From NCBI GenBank assembly GCA_964495885.1, contig CAZBWO010000005.1, forward strand, positions 124,001 through 188,000: a DNA stretch of 64,000 bases, written 5' to 3'. Of the stretch, positions 1 to 9,017 are shown one piece after another (within the stretch, counting starts at the first letter, position 1; each line of letters opens with the position of its first letter). The DNA is from PALG01 sp964495885. GTDB lineage: Bacteria > Bacteroidota > Bacteroidia > Flavobacteriales > Flavobacteriaceae. The notes under the pieces were generated by a model that saw only the letters and a program-made list of their open reading frames with translations, was not told the DNA's origin and did no database searches. The position numbers and the translations under genes were made by a program.

Positions 1-1694
1 TCTTTCATTTCCTTAGAAAAATTCTTCATCATTTCTTCCTGCTGTTTTTGCCGTTTCAGAAAATCTTCCAGCTTCCTCTTATCATTCCAATCAAGTTTTG
101 TCTTCTCCTTCTGTGTACGGTTCAGCTCTTCCAGTTGACGGTCTTGATCTTTCAGTTTTTCAAGTGTTTTTGAAAGATCTTCTATATTTTTCCCTTGTTG
201 TTGTAGTTGCTCACTTTCTAATTCGTCCTTGGTAAGCTTTCGGAAGGTAAACAGCCCAGATTTCGTAGACTTAAAATTATGGATTGCATCATTGTCGAAA
301 ACTTCGAAATAATATTCATAGGAAACTCCTTCCGTCAGGCTTAAATTCCCGGGAAAAGTATACACGAACTGGTCAAAGTTGGAACTGTTTATTTCCAAAG
401 GAAGTGTTTGCCTATCGGAAGGATTTTCAATGGGATAATAGACCAGCTGTAGCTTGGAAAGACCATAATCATCTGAAACTTCTCCCAGAAAATAATACGT
501 TTGAAGCTGGGTGGTGTCCTGCTTTGACGAAACAGAGATCTCTGGGTAAGCATCCTTTATAACTCCCAATGTGAATGAAAGATTTTCATACTCCTTCAAT
601 TGTTCATTAGAGGTGGTGATGGCATAATCAAGTTTCTGATATACGCGCTTTTGAAACTGAAAGAACGCATCCGAAGACTCAAAAGAGTACAGGGTGTCCT
701 TTTCCTTCAGTTGCACTTCGTTGGTGTTTCTTGTATTTACTTTCCAGGTCACCTTGGTGCCTTCGGGAATGGTTGCATTTCCAGAACTCTTCAAGGTTTC
801 ATCCCTTTTTCCCGTATAGGATGGATAGTCCAATTCCATTTCAAACCCCAACAGCGTAGGGGTTTGAAGCACCTCAACGAAATAATCCTTAGAAGTAACT
901 TTGTTGGCAGAAAGTTTAAAATTAAAATTGCTTGAGGGTTTTGGAAATGTAAATGAAAAAAAGCCGGGAGCAATTTGTTCCAGGTAGTATGCCTCTTCAT
1001 TAAACTGAATGGTCGCATTTTCAGGAACGACCGCGCCTTCCGTTTTTACTTTTACTGTGAACGACTGATTTTCTATGGCTTTTAGCTGGTCGTTCATTAA
1101 GACAAAGCTAAAGGGTGCTGGGGGCTCATAGGCGGTATCATAATGTACCACTCGCTCATAGCTGTTGGTAAACAGGTCTTTGTCCCAAAAAAAGGTCACG
1201 AGCACAATAATGAGCACAGGGATTGCGGCGAATTTAAGGTACTTGGTGTTTTTCCCAAATCGGATTGCACTAACAAATGGTATGGGCTGCAGTTCTTCAG
1301 ACTTTTGATCAATACTTGCCGCAAGCAATTCTGATTGCCGCTGATTTTGATTCAATTGTATCACATTCAAAAGTTTGTCGCTTACTTCCGGAAAATGATT
1401 GCCAATAATACGCGACGCTCCTTCATAATCAATGCCTTGTTGGAGTTTGAATAGTTTTGCAAGTGGAAAAATTATAAAACGCGCAAAAAGTGCTAATTCT
1501 ACAGTAACAAACACCCAAAACAAGATGGCCCTTCCGGTTGGGCTAAGCCATAAAAAATGTTCTATAAAAAGTGTGATGATAAAATACAATAACCCAATGG
1601 CAAAAAAGAGGATGGCTCCTTTAATAAGTTCATTGGTATAATACTTCCTAATGAACTGCTCTAATTTTTGCTGTATGATGCTAAATGTGCTCAA
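1..1694 (-). CDS. DUF4175-family large membrane protein (partial, C-terminus outside window)
   Basis: About 564 codons are visible, with the 3' end lost at the window edge. The N-terminus carries a hydrophobic hairpin (KGAILFFAIGLLYFIITLFI, then a second membrane segment ending near residue 60) and a third helix around the stretch KFAAIPVLIIVLVTFF, followed by a long beta-rich periplasmic region and then a Q/E/K-rich coiled coil near the window edge. This order fits the roughly 1100-residue DUF4175 proteins of Bacteroidota, whose function is unknown. No ATG lies in frame after the upstream stop. The family-like N-terminus (xSTFSIIQQKLEQFIRKYY) begins at a TTG at 1694, so I take TTG as the start. 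It is divergent from gltX. Family assignment is from memory of the family. Confidence 0.75.
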   Translation of the reverse strand, partial: MSTFSIIQQKLEQFIRKYYTNELIKGAILFFAIGLLYFIITLFIEHFLWLSPTGRAILFWVFVTVELALFARFIIFPLAKLFKLQQGIDYEGASRIIGNHFPEVSDKLLNVIQLNQNQRQSELLAASIDQKSEELQPIPFVSAIRFGKNTKYLKFAAIPVLIIVLVTFFWDKDLFTNSYERVVHYDTAYEPPAPFSFVLMNDQLKAIENQSFTVKVKTEGAVVPENATIQFNEEAYYLEQIAPGFFSFTFPKPSSNFNFKLSANKVTSKDYFVEVLQTPTLLGFEMELDYPSYTGKRDETLKSSGNATIPEGTKVTWKVNTRNTNEVQLKEKDTLYSFESSDAFFQFQKRVYQKLDYAITTSNEQLKEYENLSFTLGVIKDAYPEISVSSKQDTTQLQTYYFLGEVSDDYGLSKLQLVYYPIENPSDRQTLPLEINSSNFDQFVYTFPGNLSLTEGVSYEYYFEVFDNDAIHNFKSTKSGLFTFRKLTKDELESEQLQQQGKNIEDLSKTLEKLKDQDRQLEELNRTQKEKTKLDWNDKRKLEDFLKRQKQQEEMMKNFSKEMK

Positions 1695-1793
1695 TCCAGA
1701 TACTTTTTCGCCTAAAATAAAACAAAAATTATTCCTAAAATTCAACTTTCACAAAGATTTACAAAAGAATATGCGCTTCCTTCAAATCATTCA

Positions 1794-1821
1794 TTGTAAA
1801 AGAAAAGTATTAGTACCTTTG
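1794..1821 (+). promoter_or_regulatory. gltX promoter (Bacteroidota -33/-7 type)
   Basis: A perfect -7 element TACCTTTG lies at 1814-1821, with TTG at 1794-1796, 17 bp upstream. The -7 element ends 17 nt before the gltX ATG, leaving only a short leader and no Shine-Dalgarno sequence. Confidence 0.7.
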
Positions 1822-1838
1822 CGCCCAAAGAAAAAGTT

Positions 1839-3353
1839 ATGTCAAAAAAAGTGAGAGTTCGCTTTGCTCCAAGCCCCACAGGACCTTTACATATTGGGGG
1901 GGTGCGCACGGCTTTATTCAACTATCTATTTGCAAAAAAGCATCAAGGTGATTTTCTGCTTAGAATTGAAGACACAGACCAAACACGCTATGTTGCTGGT
2001 GCAGAAGATTACATAATGGAGGCCTTGAACTGGCTAAACATTCCTTATGACGAAGGCCCAAAGAAAGAAGGGGAAGTTGGTCCTTATCGACAAAGTGAGC
2101 GTAAGGAGATGTATAAAGCATATGCCGAAACACTTCTTTCAAACGGAAAAGCCTACTATGCATTTGACACTTCAGAGGAGTTAGATGCCCAAAGGAAACA
2201 ATACGAGGCAAACGGAAACACTTTTATATACAACTGGCATAATCGGGAAAACTTAAAAAATTCACTTTCACTATCTCCAGAGGAGGTAAAGACTAAATTA
2301 GCCCATAATGAAGAATATGTGATTCGTTTTAAGTCCCCAAAAAATGAAACCTTAAAATTACAAGACCTCATTAGAGGAGAAATAACCATTGATACTAACA
2401 CGCTGGATGATAAGGTGCTTTTTAAAAGCGATGGAATGCCCACCTATCACCTAGCCAATATTGTTGATGATCATTTAATGAATATCACCCATGTCATTAG
2501 AGGTGAAGAGTGGTTGCCTTCTTTGGCGCTCCATCAATTGCTGTATGATGCTTTTGAATGGGAAGCCCCGGCGTTTGCCCACTTGCCGCTTATCATGAAG
2601 CCTGTTGGAAAAGGAAAATTAAGTAAGCGGGATGGGGATGCTGGAGGGTTTCCTGTTTTCCCGTTAGAGTGGAAAACTGAAAAGGAAACCTACATGGGCT
2701 ATCGCGAGGAAGGCTATCTTCCAGAGGCGGTGGTAAATATGCTGGCATTGCTTGGGTGGAACCCGGGCACGGAACAGGAAATTTTTTCGCTTGAGGAATT
2801 GGCACAGGATTTTGATTTAGCACGGGTACAAAAAGGAGGTTCAAAATTCGATCCTGAAAAAGCAAAATGGTTTCAACACCACTATTTCCAACAACTGGAA
2901 GACGCACAAATCATTCATGGGTTTGAAAAGCTTCTTAAGCAAAAAGGAATTGCCAAAACTTCACATCTTCCAACAATTGTTTCCTTGTTGAAAGAACGCG
3001 CTTCTTTCGTTTCCGACCTTTGGGAACAAGGGAATTTTTTCTTTGAAGCACCTTCACGGTATGATGAAAAAGCGGCAAAAAAAGCTTTTAAAGAGGATAC
3101 TTCGGAAATTCTTCTGCAAGTCATTTCATTGATGAATGAGACCGCCGATTTTTCCGCAGAAAACCTATCTGCTAAAATCAAGGGTTGGATTACCGAACAA
3201 GAAATGAGCTTCGGAAAAGTTATGATGCCATTACGGCTTGCGCTTGTGGGTGAGATGAAAGGACCTGATGTGTTTGATATTTTTGGGGTCCTGGGAAAAG
3301 AAGAGTCAATCAATAGAGTTGTGAGCGCTATTAAAATGATGGCAAAATGTTAG
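1839..3353 (+). CDS. gltX: Glutamate--tRNA ligase
   Basis: This enzyme attaches glutamate to tRNA-Glu in the cytoplasm using ATP. The 504 residues match the usual class I length. The HIGH-type motif appears as HIGG at residues 18-21 after RFAPSPTGPL, and the KMSKS-type loop is KLSKRDGD starting at residue 260. Motifs RIEDTD (42-47) and the YHLANIVDDHLM stretch (about 203-214) are typical of GluRS. The ATG at 1839 is placed by the -7 promoter just upstream. There is no glutamine-specific feature, and a separate glnS is present in the window, so this is expected to be a discriminating GluRS. Its stop codon overlaps that of the convergent gene by 4 nt (TTAG). Confidence 0.97.
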   Translation: MSKKVRVRFAPSPTGPLHIGGVRTALFNYLFAKKHQGDFLLRIEDTDQTRYVAGAEDYIMEALNWLNIPYDEGPKKEGEVGPYRQSERKEMYKAYAETLLSNGKAYYAFDTSEELDAQRKQYEANGNTFIYNWHNRENLKNSLSLSPEEVKTKLAHNEEYVIRFKSPKNETLKLQDLIRGEITIDTNTLDDKVLFKSDGMPTYHLANIVDDHLMNITHVIRGEEWLPSLALHQLLYDAFEWEAPAFAHLPLIMKPVGKGKLSKRDGDAGGFPVFPLEWKTEKETYMGYREEGYLPEAVVNMLALLGWNPGTEQEIFSLEELAQDFDLARVQKGGSKFDPEKAKWFQHHYFQQLEDAQIIHGFEKLLKQKGIAKTSHLPTIVSLLKERASFVSDLWEQGNFFFEAPSRYDEKAAKKAFKEDTSEILLQVISLMNETADFSAENLSAKIKGWITEQEMSFGKVMMPLRLALVGEMKGPDVFDIFGVLGKEESINRVVSAIKMMAKC

Positions 3354-4804
3354 TCTTCATACAACGAAAACTTCATTAGTTTATATTTCCTTAGTTTATA
3401 GCTAACTTGGAAAAGGTAAATTTCCTCATTTCCAATATGACTATAAAAAAAAAGGTCGTCTTTGGTAGAAGCATTTTTGTCGATATAGTCTTTAATTTTT
3501 TGGTAATACCCATAAAGCAAGATTGTATTGCTGTCAAAAACAATCTTTTTTGAAATTTGCTTGTCAAAGGTCCACCCCTTTAATATTTTGTGCCAAGTAG
3601 GCGCCCTCTCATAATATACATTTACCTCTTTCTCAAAAGTATAAGCTGTATTATGTGTTCCATCGTGAGTGTTTATTGCAATTATTTTTTTTAGGTAATC
3701 TTTCCTTTTTTTTGGGTCCTTTTTTAGGCTTTCTACAATCAAATCATTGACAATTAAAAAAGGCTCGTTGTTTGTTGTGAATAATCGTTTTGAGAGAAAA
3801 TTGTCTTCGTTCATGGGCAAGTATGTTTCCCAAATTATTTTTCCATTATTGTCTATTTTTGAGATATAGTATGTGATTGGTTCCTTCCCAGAACGATTAG
3901 TTAAAGTACTACGAACATAGATTTCTCCGTTTTCCAATATCTCTACCATTCCTGTAGCAATACTGTTATATTCTCGAGCACTGCTATAAGCTTGATTGGG
4001 TTTAATCACTGGCGAAGAAGCATTCTTATAAGCTATTGACGCTAGAATATAGTCCTTAGATTTTAGTTCAAGAAAAATCTCCTTTGTGTCTAGCAGTTCC
4101 CCATTATAATTGTATTTACTAAGAAAAATCTGATTGGTGGTTGGTTGGTTTCCATCGTCTTCAACAATACTAGACAGCAAATAAAATCCGTCTTCCTGCA
4201 CCTTAAGTAAAGCATAACTCATTTGATGATCCCCGCGCTTTAAGGGTTTTGGAATGAAAGATACTTTTTCAGCTTTTAATGTTTGAAGGTTTATTTTTTT
4301 GATAAAAAATCTTTTAGCTTTAATTTTAGAGGCCAGATCTTCTACTTTTTCTTCTTTATTATTGAATCCTAATTTATAAAGTATATCTCCAAAGATAGTA
4401 TCTCTTTCTAGTGGCGCATTAATGTCATCATCAACCCAGTCAAAAGTACCTGTTTGCTCTCCTTTAGGATTATGGACATCAACAGCTGTAGAGAAGTTCA
4501 TTATAGCCGTTTCTCCTTTGCTTTTCAATATATACCCTTTCTTAGACCACGCGTCAACTTCGACACCCTTCTTGAACGTTAGTGAGTTCACCCTGTTAAG
4601 GGTGTGAAGGTCTATAATTTCAACCTTTCCATTTTTTCCCCTAACGCTATAAGCGCCCTTTTTCTCATTTGTGCTTAGCATTAAAAAATCACCTGAAAAA
4701 TCAAAGTTATCTAAGTTTCGTCCGTTGATATTAATGGCCAATTCATCAAATTGACCAAACGAAACTTGTGTTAAAAAAAGCATTAACAAAAAAGAGGTTC
4801 TCAT
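3350..4804 (-). CDS. Secreted protein of unknown family
   Basis: This 484-residue protein begins with a signal peptide (MRTSFLLMLFLTQVSFGQ, likely cleaved after the SFG/Q region). The mature part is rich in short beta-like stretches (for example EILENGEIYVRSTLTNRSG and YYISKIDNNGKIIWETYLP) that read like a beta-propeller such as WD/PQQ-like repeats, but I recognise no family. There are no catalytic motifs, C-terminal secretion domain or lipobox, so it is probably periplasmic. It ends in KYKLMKFSLYED. It lies just downstream of the outer-membrane barrel gene in the same direction (42 nt from that gene's stop) and could be co-transcribed with it. No function is proposed. Confidence 0.6.
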   Translation of the reverse strand: MRTSFLLMLFLTQVSFGQFDELAININGRNLDNFDFSGDFLMLSTNEKKGAYSVRGKNGKVEIIDLHTLNRVNSLTFKKGVEVDAWSKKGYILKSKGETAIMNFSTAVDVHNPKGEQTGTFDWVDDDINAPLERDTIFGDILYKLGFNNKEEKVEDLASKIKAKRFFIKKINLQTLKAEKVSFIPKPLKRGDHQMSYALLKVQEDGFYLLSSIVEDDGNQPTTNQIFLSKYNYNGELLDTKEIFLELKSKDYILASIAYKNASSPVIKPNQAYSSAREYNSIATGMVEILENGEIYVRSTLTNRSGKEPITYYISKIDNNGKIIWETYLPMNEDNFLSKRLFTTNNEPFLIVNDLIVESLKKDPKKRKDYLKKIIAINTHDGTHNTAYTFEKEVNVYYERAPTWHKILKGWTFDKQISKKIVFDSNTILLYGYYQKIKDYIDKNASTKDDLFFYSHIGNEEIYLFQVSYKLRKYKLMKFSLYED

Positions 4805-4846
4805 AAGGGCTTATTTAATTATTAAATTTAAAATTTACATAAATCT

Positions 4847-5536
4847 TTAAAAATAAAGGTACGCCCCAAAAACTATTGTGGAGGTATGGCCTTCAAAACC
4901 GCCTTCGGGTTTTTGTTCATCCAGCGCCACTAGTTCATTGAACCGGTTAAAAAGGTTGGTGACTCCATACTGGTATTGGGCATTTAATCTGAAGTTTTCC
5001 AGCCCGGCCGTAATCCCTGCGGCTAAGTGAAAATGAACGCGGGATACGTTTTCAATATCTGAAGCCCTAACCGAATCATAACCGTCCAAAATGAAATTTT
5101 CATAGGTGTCTGGAGTTTGCAACTTCATTTTTCCATTCACATTTAGAATAGGGCCAAACTCTACAGATAAGTGGTGAAGGATAATATTATAGCCGCCTAT
5201 TAACTTTACTTGAGCTCCTTGAAGCCTATAATTAATATACTGAGCGTTGAAATTGTTCGCGGGGTTGGTAAGATCCCTTCCAAAAATACCCACGTTATTT
5301 TGTGTAAAGGAAATGCCGTATTCCAAATCGAAGTTGTTATATACATCCCCCCTTGTAACAAATCCAAAAGTGACTCCGTTGCCTTGTTCTGTATTAAAGT
5401 GATCTGTTTGAATATCAAACAAATTCAGGCCTCCGTAAATCCCTAAATGGTTGTATTGATCATAGTTTCGCTGGGCAAACGTAAAAAAAGTAGTTAGGCA
5501 AACTACTGTAACAACGAGAGCGGTTTTTAGACTCAT
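4847..5536 (-). CDS. Outer membrane beta-barrel protein (PorT/OMP_b-brl-like)
   Basis: About 229 residues from the ATG at 5536, which begins a clean signal peptide (MSLKTALVVTVVCLTTFFTFA, then QRNYDQ). An in-frame start at 5587 would add 17 residues that spoil the signal peptide, so I prefer 5536. The mature protein shows alternating amphipathic strands with aromatic girdles (GIYGGLNLFDI, NFDLEYGISFTQ, VKLIGGYNIILH, FRLNAQYQYGVTNLF) and ends in an aromatic residue (FGAYLYF), as small outer-membrane barrels do. The size and pattern fit the 8-10-strand barrels common in Flavobacteriia. The substrate is unknown. Confidence 0.7.
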   Translation of the reverse strand: MSLKTALVVTVVCLTTFFTFAQRNYDQYNHLGIYGGLNLFDIQTDHFNTEQGNGVTFGFVTRGDVYNNFDLEYGISFTQNNVGIFGRDLTNPANNFNAQYINYRLQGAQVKLIGGYNIILHHLSVEFGPILNVNGKMKLQTPDTYENFILDGYDSVRASDIENVSRVHFHLAAGITAGLENFRLNAQYQYGVTNLFNRFNELVALDEQKPEGGFEGHTSTIVFGAYLYF

Positions 5537-5610
5537 AAGGTAATTCAATTTAACAGCCCAAAAGTAGGCTTTATTTTGTATCTTCAAAAAGTAATTTAAA
5601 CACTACCATT

Positions 5611-6594
5611 ATGAATTTTATTTTCATTGTTCCCATACTCATCTTCGGTTTTTTTTTCCTCTTGATGTTTGTCTTTATTGTAAAACAACAAACGGCAGCT
5701 GTAATAGAACGCTTCGGAAGGTTTGAAAGTATACGAAGCTCCGGATTGCGATTTAAAATTCCTGTTATTGATCGTATTGCTGGGCGTATCAACCTGAAAA
5801 TCCAGCAGTTGGATGTCATAGTAGAAACCAAGACCAAAGACGATGTTTTTGTGCGATTGAAAATTTCGGTACAATACCAGGTAATCCGAGATAAAGTATA
5901 TGACGCATTTTATAAATTGGAAAGCCCACATGACCAGATTACCTCCTATGTGTTTGACGTTGTGCGTGCCGAAGTGCCAAAAATGAAACTGGATGATGTT
6001 TTTGAAAGAAAAGACGATATCGCCATTGCGGTGAAAGCAGAACTGAACGATGCAATGATTGATTATGGATATGATATCATCAAAACCCTAGTAACAGATA
6101 TTGACCCAGACACCCAGGTGAAAGCAGCTATGAACAGAATTAATGCTGCGGAAAGGGAAAAAGTTGCAGCAGAATACGAAGCAGAAGCAGAACGCATTAA
6201 AATTGTCGCCAAAGCACGTGCCGAAGCAGAAAGCAAAAGACTCCAAGGACAAGGTATTGCAGACCAGCGAAGGGAGATTGCCCGCGGGCTTGAAGAGTCT
6301 GTAGAAGTTTTAAATAATGTTGGGATTAACTCCCAAGAAGCTTCTGCGCTAATTGTGGTTACCCAGCACTATGACACCTTGCAATCTATTGGTGAAGAAA
6401 CCAACACCAACTTAATTTTGTTGCCTAACTCACCTCAAGCTGGTAGCGATATGCTTAACAACATGATTGCATCTTTCGTGGCCAGTAATAAAATTGGGGA
6501 GGAAATGAAAAAACAAAATGATGCTGCAGGGCTTGGCGCCAAGAAAAATAGAAAAATGCCCCCGCCCAAAGACGATATGGATATTAACTTCTAA
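5611..6594 (+). CDS. SPFH/band-7 (stomatin-like) membrane protein
   Basis: This 327-residue protein has one N-terminal membrane helix (residues about 3-24, FIFIVPILIFGFFFLLMFVF) followed by a band-7/SPFH domain: KQQTAAVIERFGRF, the strand DVFVRLKISVQYQV, then a coiled coil (about residues 165-225, NAAEREKVAAEYEAEAERIK). The C-terminus is hydrophilic (KKNRKMPPPKDD). Such proteins oligomerise in membrane microdomains and often modulate proteases or channels. No NfeD-type partner or protease lies next to it; it stands alone and is followed by a good terminator. The start ATG at 5611 leaves 74 nt to the divergent barrel gene. Confidence 0.9.
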   Translation: MNFIFIVPILIFGFFFLLMFVFIVKQQTAAVIERFGRFESIRSSGLRFKIPVIDRIAGRINLKIQQLDVIVETKTKDDVFVRLKISVQYQVIRDKVYDAFYKLESPHDQITSYVFDVVRAEVPKMKLDDVFERKDDIAIAVKAELNDAMIDYGYDIIKTLVTDIDPDTQVKAAMNRINAAEREKVAAEYEAEAERIKIVAKARAEAESKRLQGQGIADQRREIARGLEESVEVLNNVGINSQEASALIVVTQHYDTLQSIGEETNTNLILLPNSPQAGSDMLNNMIASFVASNKIGEEMKKQNDAAGLGAKKNRKMPPPKDDMDINF

Positions 6595-6603
6595 TGTTAT
6601 AAG

Positions 6604-6630
6604 CCCCGCAAAACCGCGGGGTTTTCTTTT
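6604..6630 (+). terminator. Rho-independent terminator after SPFH gene
   Basis: Perfect 6-bp GC stem CCCCGC (6604-6609) and GCGGGG (6616-6621) around loop AAAACC, followed by TTTTCTTTT. Confidence 0.85.
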
Positions 6631-6689
6631 AATTATAAGATTTTGTGAATTAGTTCTTATTTTGCAGTGGTCAAAAAGGTTTTCTTTAC

Positions 6690-8312
6690 ATGAAGCGATT
6701 TGTTTGGGACAGGAGCAGTATCTATAGGGCTAGTATATTCTTTTACCCCTTTTTTTGTGTGCTAATCTTAGGGTTTTTCCTAATTCCCTTCACACTGGAA
6801 TACCTTAAAGAAACGATTGCCTTTGGCTGTTTGACTTTGCTGTTCTACAGTTTGTTTCTTTTGTTCCCAAAACCCATAAAAAACGCAGCCTACATTCTTT
6901 TTCTTATGGTATTAAGCCTTCTTACATTTTTTAAGTTGGCCTTTTATTTTTTATATAACGTAAAGCCAAGTATTTCTGCCCTGTTTGTTGTTTTTGAAAC
7001 TAACTTTAATGAAACAAAGGAGTATCTAAATCAATACTTGTCATTTCCTGTAATTTCTTTAGGCATTTTCATTTTTTTGCCCTTGCTGTTCACTATTGCC
7101 TTTTTTATTCGTAAACCCAATGCCGCCTTTTTTAGTCACTTTAACAAAACAGGCCTTTTAAAAAAACTAATCTTTGCCTTTCTTGTTGTTGGTTGTGGGT
7201 ATATCATTCATTGGAAATTTTCACAAGAAAATTTATTTCTGAAAGGATATTATAGTTTTAAGGAGTATAGAGAGTTTAAAGAGCTCATCAAGAGTACCAT
7301 TTCAAAGCCAACATCCAACTATTTTCAGGCTGTTTCAAAAGAGGATTCCACAGCAGAAACTCTAGTAGTGGTTATTGGGGAATCTACCACAAAATGGCAT
7401 ATGCAATTATATGGTTATGAAAGGGAAACGAACCCCAAACTTAATGAAATAGCAAATGAATTGTTGGTGTTTGAAGATGTGATAAGCCCGCATGTTCACA
7501 CTATCCTTTCTTTAGAAAAGACGCTAACTTTTGCCACATTTGAAGATCCCAACCCTGTCCCAAATGCATCAATCATTCAAATGGCCAACGAGGCTGGTTT
7601 TGAAACCTATTGGATATCAAACCAACAACCTATAGGGGTATATGAAAGCCTCTCTACAATGATTGCCAATGCTGCTAGGCATAAATATTTTATGGCTACC
7701 GAAGGCTATAAATATACGATTCAAGATGAAGCACTTCTTCCTGTTTTGGAGGATGTTCTTGAGGAAAGTCCCAAAAAAAAGGTTGTTTTTGTACATCTAA
7801 TAGGCACTCATGTTGCGTACCGAAAAAGATATCCAAAAGAGTATGGTGTATTTTACAAAACTTCAAGACCCTCTCTAAGTGCCGAAGCAAATGAATATAT
7901 AAATAATTATGATAATGCTGTTCGGTACAATGATTACATTGTGCGGGAAATTATAGAAATGATAAGGCCTTTAAAAGGCCAAAGTGCGATGGTTTATTTT
8001 TCAGATCACGGTGATGATGTTTATGATGTTGGTGATAAGTTAGGGCACAATGAATACAATGCCACACCACCAATGTATGAAGTTCCTTTTATATTATGGG
8101 CGTCCAAAAATCACCCATTGCAAGAGGAACTTTTTATCCGAAAAGACACCGTCCTTAAGAGACCCTACCACCTAGAAAATTTTCCATATTCGTTTGCAAA
8201 TCTAGGTGGAATATCTTTTCAAAAAAATGATTCTTCAAAAAGTATTTTCAGTAAGGAGTATCGTTATCACAAGAGGATTATTAAAGATACTTTAGATTAT
8301 GATGAAAACTAA
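6690..8312 (+). CDS. Phosphoethanolamine transferase-like membrane sulfatase (EptA/CptA type)
   Basis: This 540-residue protein has about five N-terminal membrane helices (residues about 15-170), then a periplasmic alkaline-phosphatase-superfamily domain. The metal/nucleophile motif is VVVIGESTTKWHMQLYGY, with E231 and probable nucleophile T233; this GES-T...LYGY signature is typical of enzymes that move phosphoethanolamine onto lipid A or LPS core sugars. Further metal ligands are in YFSDHGDDVYD and LGHNEY. The likely role is envelope decoration, but the acceptor cannot be told from sequence. The gene runs into the next one with a 14-nt overlap, so the two are probably translationally coupled. 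Start ATG 6690 has no clear promoter. Confidence 0.85.
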   Translation: MKRFVWDRSSIYRASIFFYPFFCVLILGFFLIPFTLEYLKETIAFGCLTLLFYSLFLLFPKPIKNAAYILFLMVLSLLTFFKLAFYFLYNVKPSISALFVVFETNFNETKEYLNQYLSFPVISLGIFIFLPLLFTIAFFIRKPNAAFFSHFNKTGLLKKLIFAFLVVGCGYIIHWKFSQENLFLKGYYSFKEYREFKELIKSTISKPTSNYFQAVSKEDSTAETLVVVIGESTTKWHMQLYGYERETNPKLNEIANELLVFEDVISPHVHTILSLEKTLTFATFEDPNPVPNASIIQMANEAGFETYWISNQQPIGVYESLSTMIANAARHKYFMATEGYKYTIQDEALLPVLEDVLEESPKKKVVFVHLIGTHVAYRKRYPKEYGVFYKTSRPSLSAEANEYINNYDNAVRYNDYIVREIIEMIRPLKGQSAMVYFSDHGDDVYDVGDKLGHNEYNATPPMYEVPFILWASKNHPLQEELFIRKDTVLKRPYHLENFPYSFANLGGISFQKNDSSKSIFSKEYRYHKRIIKDTLDYDEN

Positions 8313-9015
8313 ATTCTGGAAATACTTCTTGTTCATATTTGCCTTTTCATTATTGGCTAGATGGGGATATAAATATACCCCTTATAGAGTTGAGTTTCTG
8401 GGACATTATGATAAAGTATGGGCGCACCGCGTAAATAGCACCGAAAAGCTTTCAAGTGCTCTCTCATATTTTGACGGAATAGAATTAGACCTTGTATATC
8501 TTCCTGAAAGACAGAAACTAGACGTAAACCACCCTCCCGCAAATTCAATTTCGCTTGATTTCGAAACCTATTTAGAATCTATTCCGAAAGAAAAGCAACC
8601 TTACATTTGGCTAGATATCAAAAATCTTACAAGGGAACATTCCCAGGCTATCTGGAGTCGTTTAGAGCTCCTTCGGGAAAAGATGAATGTTGAAAAAAAG
8701 CATTTTCTGATTGAATCCAGATACCCCGAAGCACTTATCAATTTTATGGATACAGGGTACACAACGAGCTATTATCTTCCCAGTGACCTTAATAAAATAG
8801 ATCGCGAAATCCTTAATACTTATCCTTCATTGGGGATAAGTGCAAACTACCTATTATACGAATCCTTGTCAGAAGAATTTCCGGAGCGCAAAAAATATCT
8901 TTGGAAAATAGACGGTCTCAGCTTCTCTAGCTATAAAAAAACACGGAAAATACTTAAAGATTCCTCTGTAATAGTGGTCCTTTCAAAATTCAGAAGCCTT
9001 CGGGGGAACAGATAA
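8299..9015 (+). CDS. Menorin/FAM151 (DUF2181)- or GDPD-like protein
   Basis: This 238-residue protein has an N-terminal signal anchor (FWKYFLFIFAFSLLARW). The conserved pattern is WAHRVNSTEKL (H43, R44, N46), then IELDLVY (E62, D64), LDVNHPP (D75, H78, P79) and WLDIKNL (D106, K108). That order (H..N, E.D, HPP, D.K) matches what I remember of the eukaryotic FAM151/menorin domain and, more distantly, the TIM-barrel glycerophosphodiester phosphodiesterases (HRxxN, ExD, H). A phosphodiesterase-like role in the periplasm is inferred, not shown. Tandem ATGs at 8299 and 8302 both lie inside the end of the upstream transferase gene. It is convergent with glnS, with a 2-nt gap. Confidence 0.55.
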   Translation: MMKTKFWKYFLFIFAFSLLARWGYKYTPYRVEFLGHYDKVWAHRVNSTEKLSSALSYFDGIELDLVYLPERQKLDVNHPPANSISLDFETYLESIPKEKQPYIWLDIKNLTREHSQAIWSRLELLREKMNVEKKHFLIESRYPEALINFMDTGYTTSYYLPSDLNKIDREILNTYPSLGISANYLLYESLSEEFPERKKYLWKIDGLSFSSYKKTRKILKDSSVIVVLSKFRSLRGNR

Positions 9016-9017
9016 AA

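Noticed and set aside
8299..9015. A frameshift or pseudogene in the menorin-like gene
   Set aside because: The frame is open from the coupled start to the stop, with the conserved residues in order.
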